Of a stretch of DNA of 38,742 nt, positions 27,583-35,686 are shown piece by piece. The DNA is from Lachnospiraceae bacterium (GTDB taxonomy: Bacteria; Bacillota; Clostridia; Lachnospirales; Lachnospiraceae), in NCBI GenBank assembly GCA_015057635.1, contig SVEB01000114.1, positions 1-38,742 of the forward strand, read 5' to 3'. Each line of letters begins with the position of its first letter. The stretch's first letter is position 1. Made by a program: the position numbers and the translations under genes. Under the pieces are notes generated by a model. That model saw only the letters and a list, made by a program, of their open reading frames with translations. It was not told where the DNA came from and made no database searches.

Positions 27583-28461
27583 ATGAAGAAGGAGAGCCGG
27601 TTTCAGGATATAATAAAGGATATTGGTGTGGAGGTACTAGGCAGCATTCTGATTGCGGTAGCGCTTTATAATTTTGCGCTGTATGCAGAGTTTCCGATGA
27701 CGGGATTTTCAGGAATCGCATTGATTTTGTACCGGCTGTTTGGATTCCCAATCGGTATCAGCACGATCGTACTGAACGTGCCGGTTGCACTGTTATGCTA
27801 TCGATTATTAGGGCGCGGATTTTTCCTGCGGTCATTCCGATGTATGATTATCTCGTCTCTTATTATTGACTATGTGGCACCTCTTTTTCCGGCCTACAAA
27901 GGTGACCGGCTTTTAGCAGCGATCTGTACCGGTGTGATCGGTGGAATCGGCTATGCCATCATTTATATGCGTAATTCTTCTACCGGCGGTGCAGATTTCA
28001 TCATTATGGCGGTGAAGTCGCTTAAGCCGCATTTATCGCTCGGCAAGATCGCATTTCTTTCAGATGTGGGGATTGTTCTTGCCGGAGGCATCATCTTTAA
28101 GGATATGGATGGTATTATTTACGGGATGATCATCAATTACTTTTTAGCAATTGTAGTGGATAAGATGATGTATGGCATCAATGCCGGAAAACTTACATTT
28201 ATCGTGACGACAAAGGGACAGAGGATTACAGAGGTGATTGAAGAGGCATGCGGACGTGGTTCTACGATCATCAATGCATCGGGAGGCTATAAGAGAACGG
28301 ATAAAGACTTAGTGATGTGTGCCTGCAACAATAAGCAGATGTATGCGCTAGAACAGGCTGTGAAGGAAGCGGATCCGGAATGCTTTTTAATTATATTGGA
28401 GTCCAATGAGGTAGTCGGAAATGGATTCAAGCGGACAAGAGTAGCCGAAGGTGGAAAGTGA
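27583..28461 (+). CDS. YitT family membrane protein (DUF161/DUF2179)
   Basis: This 292-residue protein has about five to six N-terminal membrane helices (VEVLGSILIAVALYNFALYAEFP... and GVIGGIGYAIIYMRNSSTGGADF, the classic YitT signature). A C-terminal soluble DUF2179 domain follows, with KLTFIVTTKGQRITEVI, ACGRGSTIINASGGYKR and CACNNKQMYALEQAV. The function of the family is not settled; transport is usually assumed. ATG 27583 has GAGG 8 nt upstream; GTG 27574 overlaps that site and is rejected. Confidence 0.88.
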   Translation: MKKESRFQDIIKDIGVEVLGSILIAVALYNFALYAEFPMTGFSGIALILYRLFGFPIGISTIVLNVPVALLCYRLLGRGFFLRSFRCMIISSLIIDYVAPLFPAYKGDRLLAAICTGVIGGIGYAIIYMRNSSTGGADFIIMAVKSLKPHLSLGKIAFLSDVGIVLAGGIIFKDMDGIIYGMIINYFLAIVVDKMMYGINAGKLTFIVTTKGQRITEVIEEACGRGSTIINASGGYKRTDKDLVMCACNNKQMYALEQAVKEADPECFLIILESNEVVGNGFKRTRVAEGGK

Positions 28462-28620
28462 TCATTTTGTAAATTTGAAAAGTACAAAAAACAGAGAATG
28501 GTTTGCATGTAATCGATAGGGTACAGAAAGTAAAATTTTATCTGACATAAAAACAGAAATTGCGCAAAGAATAAATAAAGATACGTGTAGTTTTGTTTGG
28601 CGAAGTCAGGAGGAACAATC

Positions 28621-28974
28621 GTGAATTCAATTGAGGAATATGTGAATCAGTTTGACGGAATCAAGAAAGAATGGATTCAGGAATTTACCGATTATATGAA
28701 AGAGAAGCATCCGGACATTGAGGGAGTCATCTGGTTTCGTATGCCAGCCTACAAGATCGACACGGCTTATATTGCCTTTTCGGTGACAAAAGATTATTTT
28801 GCCTTTCATACGAATGACCCTGCCTGCTTTTTCATGTGTAAGGATGCCTTAGACAAGGCGGCATTCGGAAAGCGCAGCGTTAAGATTAAATATACGGATG
28901 ATGGGGCGAAAGTGGTGCTTTACAATATTATCGAGTTCTTCGCTTACTCCCACCATGCAAATAAAAATTCATAA
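28621..28974 (+). CDS. DUF1801/YdhG-like small protein
   Basis: This protein of about 117 residues starts at GTG 28621, seven bases after AGGAGG; the TTG at 28597 is upstream of that site. The fold-defining features are a helical start (NSIEEYVNQFDGIKKEWIQEFTDYMKEKHP), the strand pair GVIWFRMPAYKID and IAFSVTKDYFAFHT, and the C-terminal KRSVKIKY. This pattern fits the DUF1801/YdhG (frataxin-like fold) family, whose role is not established. Single-gene unit with its own terminator. Confidence 0.75.
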   Translation: MNSIEEYVNQFDGIKKEWIQEFTDYMKEKHPDIEGVIWFRMPAYKIDTAYIAFSVTKDYFAFHTNDPACFFMCKDALDKAAFGKRSVKIKYTDDGAKVVLYNIIEFFAYSHHANKNS

Positions 28975-28987
28975 TTATCAGTAGCAA

Positions 28988-29030
28988 AAATACCCGCAGT
29001 TTATATAGCTATGTCTGCAGGTATTTTTTT
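28988..29030 (+). terminator. Terminator after the DUF1801 gene
   Basis: AAATACCCGCAG (28988-28999) pairs with CTGCAGGTATTT (29015-29026) with one internal mismatch, and T residues follow to 29030. Confidence 0.75.
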
Positions 29031-29110
29031 AAATACAGCCAGCCGATGCAGGACGATATCTATATTTCAAAAGATGCCCCCGACAAACTTTTCAAAGAAT
29101 GTTTGTATAT

Positions 29111-29212
29111 ATGACTGATATGACATTATCAGAATATATACAGGCACATAGGATATCGTATGTTCAAGGCGTAGCAGCTAGTACCATGTTACAAATAATG
29201 AAAGAAAAATAA
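29111..29212 (+). pseudogene. Possible AraC-type HTH remnant, 33 codons
   Basis: A short frame reads MTDMTLSEYIQAHRISYVQG and then runs to TAA. MTLSEYI...RIS resembles the start of the second helix-turn-helix unit of AraC regulators. It has no clear ribosome site and no partner domain. Together with the broken gene that follows, it suggests a decayed locus; the family call is tentative. The rest of 29031-29365 shows nothing I can name. Confidence 0.3.
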
Positions 29213-29365
29213 TGTACAAATTACACATGAGATGTGCGATTTTACTAAAAATGGTAAGGATAAATAAAATGTATTGACTTGAAAAGGAAAAAAATGATAA
29301 ATATAGATAGAAACGTAAAGGCTGTAAAAGGCTAAATAATAAAAGCGGATAGGAGAACGCAGATT

Positions 29366-29816
29366 ATGTACCATATTGTAGCATTACCAGATGATGAGCC
29401 TTATCGGTGGTATAAGATATATGAGGACACCAGCACATAGTGATAGTTCGCTGACCTTTATAGAGCATAAACGCAGATTGCTGTTCTGTGGAGATGAGTT
29501 TGATGCGGGACAGGCGAATCTAGGCGAATTCTCTTCTGTGGAAGCGTTTTTAAACAATTGTAAAAGGTTAAAGGAACGGGAACAGGAACAGGAATACGAT
29601 TTTATTATGCCGAATCACAATGGATGTCCGATTGCGAAAGAATACTTAGATAACTTCATTACAGCGGCTCAGCATGTGGTGGATGGATGTCCGGATCTGG
29701 TATCGACCGATAATCTGGAGAATTATATGCATCCCTTCTATCTGGAAGCCGTTCGTGTACAGGTGGGAAATTCCTGTATTAATTATTTGCCCAAAGATTA
29801 TAAGAATAAAGAATGA
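29366..29816 (+). pseudogene. Metallo-beta-lactamase fold hydrolase with internal deletion and frameshift
   Basis: A normal start (AGGAGA, then ATG 29366) opens MYHIVALPDDEPYRWYKIYE, typical of the N-terminus of this hydrolase family, but that frame stops at 29438-29440. In the next frame the C-terminal half follows: TPAHSDSSLTFIEHKRRLLF then CGDEFDAG and a closing PNHNG segment. The HxHxDH metal-binding region and about 100 residues between these parts are missing. The junction lies near 29432-29437 (GACACC). The frame opened by ATG 29391 could only make the inactive C-terminal piece. Likely a dead gene. Confidence 0.7.
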
Positions 29817-29830
29817 TATACATAGCACTG

Positions 29831-29868
29831 TTCAAGTAGAAGATTTGTTAACAAATTTTTTACTTGAA
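29831..29868. promoter_or_regulatory. 38-nt palindrome overlapping the MATE promoter
   Basis: TTCAAGTAGAAGATTTGTT and its following 19 bases AACAAATTTTTTACTTGAA are complementary throughout, with only G-T wobbles and no spacer. It overlaps the -35 element at 29864-29869, so an operator is the simplest reading. It lacks a T-tail for a terminator. Confidence 0.6.
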
Positions 29869-29892
29869 ATAAAAATTCGAATAAAATATAAG
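29864..29892 (+). promoter_or_regulatory. MATE gene promoter
   Basis: TTGAAA (29864-29869), a 17-bp spacer and TATAAG (29887-29892), about 25 nt before the start codon. Confidence 0.65.
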
Positions 29893-29917
29893 ACTGAGTA
29901 AAAAGGATAAAGGATAA

Positions 29918-31333
29918 ATGAAAAGATTAAAGAAACTCATTGTTCACGATCATGGTTTTTATAAAAGCGTGGCCATGTTGGCAGCACCGATTGCTTTACA
30001 GAGCCTGATTACAATAGGCGTAAATATGCTAGATACGATTATGGTGGGGAAGTTAGGCGAGAATGAGCTGTCGGCTACGTCTTTAGCGAACCAGTTCATC
30101 ACGATTTATCAGATTTTATGTATGGGTCTTGGCATGGGGGCTTCTGTTTTGGTTTCCAGGTACTGGGGAATGAGAAGCAAAGAGCCAGAAAAATCGGAGG
30201 CAGCTTTAAAGAAGACGATATGCATCATGCTAAGAATTACCCTAGGACTAGCAGCGATATTTGCAGTGGTCACTCTGCTTATGCCGCAGACTATCATGCG
30301 TATGTATACAACCGATAAGAGCGTCATCGATTTGGGGGTTACCTATTTTGAATATTCCATCATTACCTATTTTTTTCTCGGATTATCATTAGTCTGCACC
30401 ATTGTTTTGAGAAGTGTAGGACAAGTAAAAATACCGCTTTTTGTTTCCATTGGAGCTTTCTTTATTAATCTGGGCGCCAACTATGCCTTTATTTTTGGGC
30501 ATCTGGGAATGCCAAAGATGGGAATCGCAGGGGCAGCGTTAGGAACTTTAATCGCAAGGATATTTGAAACATCCATTATATGTGGGTATTTATTATGGAG
30601 AGATACGAAGATTGGTTTTCGAATCCGGGATATTGGAATGAAAACAGCGGATCTTTTAGGTGAGTACATAAAAATCAGTATTCCGGTATTGATTAGTGAT
30701 GGAATATTGGCAATTGGAAATAATACAGTTGCTATGGTGATCGGACATCTTGGTGTTACGTTTGTTGCAGCGAATGCTGTGACAAGTGTGACACAGCAGA
30801 TGAGCACAGTCTTAATTCAGGGGATTTCCCAGGCTGGGGCAATTGTCACAGGTCAGACGCTTGGCAGGGGAGAAAAGGAAAAAGCATGGAATCAGGCATA
30901 TGGATTCCTGGGACTTGGGATCGGTCTTGGTTTATTATCTGCAGTGTTTATAATGGCAAGCAGCCGACCGATCATCAATGCGTATCATTTATTAGAAGAA
31001 ACAGCTGCGATCGCCACACAGTTAATGGATGCGATCAGTTTTATTATTGTATTTCAGGCTGCAAACAGCATTATGACCAAAGGCGTGTTAAGAGGCGGCG
31101 GGGACACAAAGATGCTGATGATTACAGATAATATCTTTCTGTGGGTACTGTCCATTCCTTTGGGAATGTTGGCAGGATTCGTTTTTCATCTTTCTGCATT
31201 CTGGATTTATTTCTTCTTAAAGTTTGATCAGATCGTCAAATTGGTATGGTGCGTGTTCCGATTGGATGGAGGAAAGTGGATTAAGAAGATCACAACGGGA
31301 CGGGGAGACGGCATGATGCAGAAAAAAGGATGA
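29918..31333 (+). CDS. MATE family multidrug/cation exporter
   Basis: This 471-residue protein has about twelve membrane helices in two halves. AAPIALQSLITIGVNMLDTI with MVGKLGENELSATSLANQF is the standard first-helix region of MATE exporters, and the second half repeats the pattern at SIPVLISDGILAIGNN. Such proteins expel cationic drugs or metabolites using an Na+ or H+ gradient. AAAGGA precedes ATG 29918. It stands upstream of a DrrC-like UvrA paralogue, which would fit a shared tolerance function, but about 460 bp separate them and each has its own promoter. Confidence 0.9.
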   Translation: MKRLKKLIVHDHGFYKSVAMLAAPIALQSLITIGVNMLDTIMVGKLGENELSATSLANQFITIYQILCMGLGMGASVLVSRYWGMRSKEPEKSEAALKKTICIMLRITLGLAAIFAVVTLLMPQTIMRMYTTDKSVIDLGVTYFEYSIITYFFLGLSLVCTIVLRSVGQVKIPLFVSIGAFFINLGANYAFIFGHLGMPKMGIAGAALGTLIARIFETSIICGYLLWRDTKIGFRIRDIGMKTADLLGEYIKISIPVLISDGILAIGNNTVAMVIGHLGVTFVAANAVTSVTQQMSTVLIQGISQAGAIVTGQTLGRGEKEKAWNQAYGFLGLGIGLGLLSAVFIMASSRPIINAYHLLEETAAIATQLMDAISFIIVFQAANSIMTKGVLRGGGDTKMLMITDNIFLWVLSIPLGMLAGFVFHLSAFWIYFFLKFDQIVKLVWCVFRLDGGKWIKKITTGRGDGMMQKKG

Positions 31334-31472
31334 TTTATTAAGCAGAATACAGAGAAATGAGCAGATAACAGAGGTAGATTAATGTTAGAAGAGATCGATA
31401 GTATTAAATACATATTCTTTTTCTTGCACAAAACCGAAATTAGTCCGTTCTACTATCTTACTATCTTCCCCT

Positions 31473-31619
31473 ATGCTTTTAATCTATAATCTGATAACTG
31501 GATCAATAGGCGGCATGATCAATGAGATTTTAGTGGAGATTTTCTCTGTTATCGGTTTATTCCGATATGATTTGAAAAAGCAGGTTGATGCAAAGGCAGG
31601 GGGAAATGAGAAGGCGTAG
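31473..31619 (+). pseudogene. C-terminal remnant of a YgjV-like membrane protein
   Basis: A 48-residue frame reads MLLIYNLITGSIGGMINEI, then LVEIFSVIGLFRYDLKK and a polar tail. The SIGG...E.....IGL.RYD pattern resembles the last two helices of YgjV-type inner membrane proteins. The usual N-terminal helices are absent upstream, and no ribosome site precedes the ATG. The rest of 31334-31472 holds nothing recognisable. Confidence 0.4.
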
Positions 31620-31624
31620 AAAAA

Positions 31625-31699
31625 ATGAGTTGGATTTGGGAAGGCTTGTTAAAAGGTGTTCTTTTATACTTGCTGGAAATTATTATTATCAATAGGTAA
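31625..31699 (+). CDS. Possible 24-aa hydrophobic small protein
   Basis: MSWIWEGLLKGVLLYLLEII followed by IINR and a stop. One membrane-type helix starts with aromatic anchors; GAGAAGG lies about 10 nt upstream. It could be a true small membrane protein or the surviving start of a lost gene. I do not recognise a family with confidence. Confidence 0.3.
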   Translation: MSWIWEGLLKGVLLYLLEIIIINR

Positions 31700-31767
31700 A
31701 AGACGCCGGTTTAGTGATCGCTATTTTTAAATATCACAAGGAATGTCAAGTTTTTCTTCTGGAATCC

Positions 31768-31776
31768 TGCTAAAAT
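31768..31776 (+). promoter_or_regulatory. Extended -10 promoter of the UvrA-like gene
   Basis: TGCTAAAAT is a TGn-extended -10, about 25 nt before the start codon. There is no good -35 at normal spacing. Confidence 0.45.
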
Positions 31777-31800
31777 CATAGTAACAGGAGGGGGATGGAA

Positions 31801-34086
31801 ATGAACGAGAAAACTGCGGAAGTTCAGGAAATGCAAAATGATATCGTCATAAAAGGGTTACGGCAGAATAATCTGAAAAATATTTCATTGAATATACCAA
31901 AGAATAAAATCATTGTATTCACCGGAGTATCGGGTTCCGGAAAATCAAGCGTTGTATTCGATACAATCGCAGCAGAAAGCCAGAGGCAGATGAATGAGAC
32001 ATATACGGCATTTATGAGAGGAAGGCTTCCGAAGTATGAGAAACCAAAGGTAGATTATATTGATCATCTGACCGCATCTGTTATTGTGGATCAGAGCAGA
32101 CTCGGAGGAAATGTCCGTTCTACGGTAGGAACAATCAGCGATCTGTATGCAGCATTACGTGTGCTGTTTTCTCGTATCGGAGAGCCCAAAGCCGGTTCCG
32201 CCTCTTATTTTTCATTCAATGATCCAAATGGCATGTGTACAGAATGCTTTGGCATCGGAAAAGTGATGGATATCGATCTGAAAAGTGCACTGGATGAAGA
32301 AAAGTCCTGGAATACAGGCATGGTGGAACTGCCCGGACATCATGTGGGAAACTGGTATTGGAAACAGTATGTAGAATCAGGCCTGTTTGATGTGGATAAG
32401 AAGTTAAAGGACTATACAGAGGAGGAAAGGAATCTTCTTTTGTATGGAGCAAGAACCCAGGATGGAGACCGTGTTCAGAAAAAGGTAGAAGGAATCTATA
32501 ACTACCTTAAAAAGATGCTGTTGAACCGTGATACATCGGATGTGAAAGAAGCCTCCATCAAGCGGCTGGAGAAATATATTGTGGAAAAGGAATGTCCGAT
32601 CTGTCATGGAAAGAGACTGAATGAAAAAACACTTGCCTGCAAGATCAATGGGAAAAACATTTATGAGATGTGTGAACTGGAGTTTTCCAAGTTAAGAGAC
32701 TGCTTATTAGAGATAAAGGATCCGAGAGCGGCCACGATGGTGGATGCATTGGTGCAGTCGCTTACGAGAATGATTGATATCGGACTGCCATATTTATCTA
32801 TGAATCGAGAATCTTCTACATTATCCGGCGGCGAGGCACAGCGATTGAAATTAGTTCGTTATATGGGCAGTTCTCTTACCGGGATGACGTATATATTTGA
32901 TGAACCAAGCACCGGAATGCATCCAAGGGATGTACATCGTATGACGAAGCTCTTAAAGAGCCTTCGGGATAAAGGAAATACGGTTTTAGTGGTAGAACAT
33001 GATAAAGATATCATCAGCATTGCAGATGAGGTCATTGATATGGGGCCGGCAGCAGGAAGAGAAGGCGGACAGGTTTTATTTCAGGGAAGCTATGAACAGC
33101 TGCTTCTTTCTGATACACTTACCGGTAATGCAATGAGGGAAAAAATCAGCATAAAAGAGAATCCAAGATCTCCAAAAAGTTTTCTTCCGGTCAGAAATGC
33201 GGATATTCATAACCTGAAACATGCATCCGTGGATATTCCGCTTCAGGTGCTTACCGTCGTTACCGGCGTAGCCGGATCTGGCAAGAGCTCTTTGATCCGC
33301 GATGTGTTTGCAAAACAATATAAAGACCAGGTTGTTTTAGTTGATCAGTCTCCGATTACCGCAACAGGAAGATCCACTCCGGCTACCTTCCTAGGATTCT
33401 TTGATGATCTGCGTAAACTGATGTCAGAAAAGACTGGAATGGACGCTGCGATGTTTTCCTTTAACAGCAGGGGCGGCTGTCCGGTGTGCAAGGGAAAGGG
33501 GCTTGTTGTTACCGAGCTTGTGTTTATGGATCCGGTTACTACCGTATGTGAAGCTTGTGAGGGAAAGCGGTTTAGACGTGAAGTTTTAGAGCGGAAATAT
33601 CAGGATAAGAATATCTTAGATATTTTAAATATGTCCGCAGAGGAAGCAGTCCAGTTCTTTGATGGTAAGGAAAAAATCACAAAGTATCTTCGTGCCATGA
33701 TTGAAGTAGGCTTAGGTTATTTATCCTTAGGACAGCCTACCTCTACCCTTTCCGGAGGAGAGAGGCAACGGTTAAAGTTAGCCAAATATCTGGATCAGAA
33801 AGGAAACATCTATGTGTTAGATGAACCGACAACCGGTCTGCATGCTTCCGATATCAAGAACATTATGAGGCTGTTAGAACGCTTTGTAGATCATGGAAAT
33901 ACGGTCATTGTAATCGAGCACAACTTAGATGTGATGAAACAGGCAGATTATATTATTGATGTAGGGCCGGATGGCGGAAGTGCCGGCGGAGAGATTGTAT
34001 TTACCGGTACACCCAAGGAGATGTTAGAGCAAGCGGATACCATAACCGCCAGATATCTGCGCAAATCCTGTGAACCTGTTTTATAA
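31801..34086 (+). CDS. Short UvrA-like ABC ATPase (DrrC-type)
   Basis: This protein of 761 residues carries two ABC modules of the UvrA type. Walker A motifs are GVSGSGKSS (about 42-50) and GVAGSGKSS (about 488-496). Signatures are TLSGGEAQR (about 341) and TLSGGERQR (about 650), each followed by FDEPSTG or LDEPTTG. Zinc-type pairs CPICHGKR and CPVCKGKG with CEACEGKRF are present. True UvrA is about 940 residues; the region missing here corresponds to the UvrB-binding insertion. The length and layout match DrrC-like proteins that give tolerance to DNA-binding drugs. ATG 31801 fits AGGAGG at 9 nt better than ATG 31795 at 3 nt. Confidence 0.88.
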   Translation: MNEKTAEVQEMQNDIVIKGLRQNNLKNISLNIPKNKIIVFTGVSGSGKSSVVFDTIAAESQRQMNETYTAFMRGRLPKYEKPKVDYIDHLTASVIVDQSRLGGNVRSTVGTISDLYAALRVLFSRIGEPKAGSASYFSFNDPNGMCTECFGIGKVMDIDLKSALDEEKSWNTGMVELPGHHVGNWYWKQYVESGLFDVDKKLKDYTEEERNLLLYGARTQDGDRVQKKVEGIYNYLKKMLLNRDTSDVKEASIKRLEKYIVEKECPICHGKRLNEKTLACKINGKNIYEMCELEFSKLRDCLLEIKDPRAATMVDALVQSLTRMIDIGLPYLSMNRESSTLSGGEAQRLKLVRYMGSSLTGMTYIFDEPSTGMHPRDVHRMTKLLKSLRDKGNTVLVVEHDKDIISIADEVIDMGPAAGREGGQVLFQGSYEQLLLSDTLTGNAMREKISIKENPRSPKSFLPVRNADIHNLKHASVDIPLQVLTVVTGVAGSGKSSLIRDVFAKQYKDQVVLVDQSPITATGRSTPATFLGFFDDLRKLMSEKTGMDAAMFSFNSRGGCPVCKGKGLVVTELVFMDPVTTVCEACEGKRFRREVLERKYQDKNILDILNMSAEEAVQFFDGKEKITKYLRAMIEVGLGYLSLGQPTSTLSGGERQRLKLAKYLDQKGNIYVLDEPTTGLHASDIKNIMRLLERFVDHGNTVIVIEHNLDVMKQADYIIDVGPDGGSAGGEIVFTGTPKEMLEQADTITARYLRKSCEPVL

Positions 34087-34111
34087 GAGACAGCCAAGCA
34101 AGAGATCGTAT

Positions 34112-34147
34112 GAAACCAGGGACTAAATCTCTGGTTTCTTTTCTTAT
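34112..34147 (+). terminator. Terminator of the UvrA-like gene
   Basis: GAAACCAGGGA (34112-34122) pairs with TCTCTGGTTTC (34128-34138), followed by a T-rich tail. Confidence 0.8.
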
Positions 34148-34153
34148 AGAAAA

Positions 34154-34162
34154 TGCTACAAT
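34154..34162 (+). promoter_or_regulatory. Extended -10 promoter of the LytTR gene
   Basis: TGCTACAAT is an extended -10 element just after the preceding terminator. The -35 region overlaps the terminator tail and is poor. Confidence 0.45.
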
Positions 34163-34246
34163 ACATGTAAGAAAGATTACCGTGATCTGTGAAGCCGGAA
34201 AAAGAATAGGATCTTCAATAGAATATGGGGAAAATGGTGAAATCAG

Positions 34247-34687
34247 ATGAAAATAGTAATGGAACAGCAAAGAGAGCTTCAGGAAACGGAGGTGAGAATC
34301 CGATATCAGGAGCTGTCAGAACAGGTTAAGAATATTAGAGCGGTCCTTCATGCAATGGATACCAATATTGCAGGAAAATGTGACGGGAATGTATACCAGC
34401 TTAATACGGCCGAGATTTATTACATAGAAAGTGTGGATAAAAGGACCTATATTTATTGCAAAAATCAGGTTTATGAAACTGGTGAGAGGTTATATCAGCT
34501 AGAAGAGAAACTAATCGATTCTGGTTTTGTGCGTGTAAGTAAAAAATGTATCGTAAATAAATATAAGCTAAAGGGAATGAAGATACTGCCAAATAGTCAT
34601 ATTGAAGCAATGCTTTCGAATGGGGAGAAACTATTAGTTACAAGAAAATATATTTCAGAAATACGGAAAGCATTAGAGAGAAAATAA
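34247..34687 (+). CDS. LytTR family transcriptional regulator
   Basis: This 146-residue protein has a short helical N-terminus (to about residue 45) and a C-terminal LytTR DNA-binding domain: YQLNTAEIYYIESVDKRTYI, YETGERLYQLEEKL, GFVRVSKKCIVNKYKLKGM and a closing LLVTRKYISEIRKAL. It has no receiver domain, so it is the stand-alone type usually found next to DUF3021 membrane proteins. A CPBP gene sits between the two here. It probably binds the 21-bp-period direct repeat at 34706-34736 upstream of that gene; this is inference. Confidence 0.88.
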   Translation: MKIVMEQQRELQETEVRIRYQELSEQVKNIRAVLHAMDTNIAGKCDGNVYQLNTAEIYYIESVDKRTYIYCKNQVYETGERLYQLEEKLIDSGFVRVSKKCIVNKYKLKGMKILPNSHIEAMLSNGEKLLVTRKYISEIRKALERK

Positions 34688-34705
34688 TAGGGACAAGCAG
34701 TACAA

Positions 34706-34736
34706 TTGCATTTTGGTTTGAGATACTTGCATGTTG
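34706..34736 (+). promoter_or_regulatory. Direct-repeat operator candidate for the LytTR regulator
   Basis: TTGCATTTTG (34706-34715) and TTGCATGTTG (34727-34736) repeat with a 21-bp period, i.e. two helical turns. They end 12 bp before the -35 of the CPBP promoter. Paired direct repeats at this spacing are the usual binding layout for LytTR domains. Confidence 0.6.
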
Positions 34737-34748
34737 CGCCTTCCTGTA

Positions 34749-34777
34749 TTGTAATTGGAATTGATCTTTCCTATACT
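34749..34777 (+). promoter_or_regulatory. Promoter of the CPBP-DUF3021 unit
   Basis: TTGTAA (34749-34754), a 17-bp spacer and TATACT (34772-34777). The weak -35 next to a direct repeat fits an activator-dependent promoter. Confidence 0.65.
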
Positions 34778-34804
34778 TATAAAAAATGATAGGAGGGGAA
34801 AGAG

Positions 34805-35662
34805 ATGAAATTAAAAAATGCAGGAGTTTATGTGCTGGGAATTTATCTGTTGTGTTACTTCTTTCGTATCGTAGAGTATTTTGGAATACGAACCGATCAG
34901 ACAATCATTGGGGAGGCGTTTATTCATAAGTTAATCGGTATTGTGATTATTATCCTGGTTATGAAAAAGTGCAGTTACCATTTTGAAGATATTGGGATTA
35001 TGAGAAAAGGATGTATCCGATATACGTTTTATGGACTCGCATTTGGGCTTGCAATGTTTTTAGTTGGATATGGTACAGAAGTTGCAATTTTGAGGGCACA
35101 GGGAAAATTCCAGTCAATGGAGGTCTATGTCAGTTCATATGCGGTTGATCAGAATATCGCAATGGAATCCGGAATGCTCTTCCTTATTATCTGTATTGTG
35201 GGAAATATCGTGAATGTGATGATGGAGGAAACGCTTTTCCGCGGAGTATTTCAAAAGATAATGATGAGAAAATTCTCTTTTGTAAAGGCAGCAGTTTTTT
35301 GTTCCATCTTATTTGGTCTCTGGCATGTGATCGGACCAATAAGGAATTACATGGATGGCATTAGCAGTCTGCAGGGGACAATTGCAAATATTCTAATGCT
35401 TTTTATAACATCTGGCCTGATCGCGTTTAAATTCGCAATGCTGTCAAGGTTAGAGGGGGCTCTTTATATGGGGATGGCGGATCATTTCGTGAATAACACC
35501 ATTGTGAATTTACTGCATGTTACCAGCAGTACAGGAACAGATGAGATGATGTTTGTTCGGATATCGATTGCGCAGAGCATTTCATTTGTAATCGTATTGC
35601 TTGTTTTCTTAAATAGGAGTCGTGGGATAAGTACAGAAAGAGTATTGCGTACATGCAAATAA
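34805..35662 (+). CDS. CPBP family intramembrane metalloprotease
   Basis: This 285-residue membrane protein has about seven to eight helices. The three CPBP (Abi) motifs are present: EETLFRG (Glu141, Glu142, Arg146), FGLWH (Phe170, His174) and a later ADHFVNN histidine and asparagine. The family cleaves within membranes (type II CAAX protease relatives) and includes bacteriocin self-immunity proteins. AGGAGGGG precedes ATG 34805. It is probably co-transcribed with the DUF3021 gene 24 bases downstream and under control of the LytTR protein upstream. Confidence 0.88.
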   Translation: MKLKNAGVYVLGIYLLCYFFRIVEYFGIRTDQTIIGEAFIHKLIGIVIIILVMKKCSYHFEDIGIMRKGCIRYTFYGLAFGLAMFLVGYGTEVAILRAQGKFQSMEVYVSSYAVDQNIAMESGMLFLIICIVGNIVNVMMEETLFRGVFQKIMMRKFSFVKAAVFCSILFGLWHVIGPIRNYMDGISSLQGTIANILMLFITSGLIAFKFAMLSRLEGALYMGMADHFVNNTIVNLLHVTSSTGTDEMMFVRISIAQSISFVIVLLVFLNRSRGISTERVLRTCK

Positions 35663-35686
35663 CGATAGGAAGTGAAAAAAATAAAT

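Noticed and set aside
28465..28489. Inverted repeat TTTTGTA/TACAAAA after the YitT gene as terminator
   Set aside because: It is AT-only apart from one pair, and no T-run follows, so it would be a very weak terminator.
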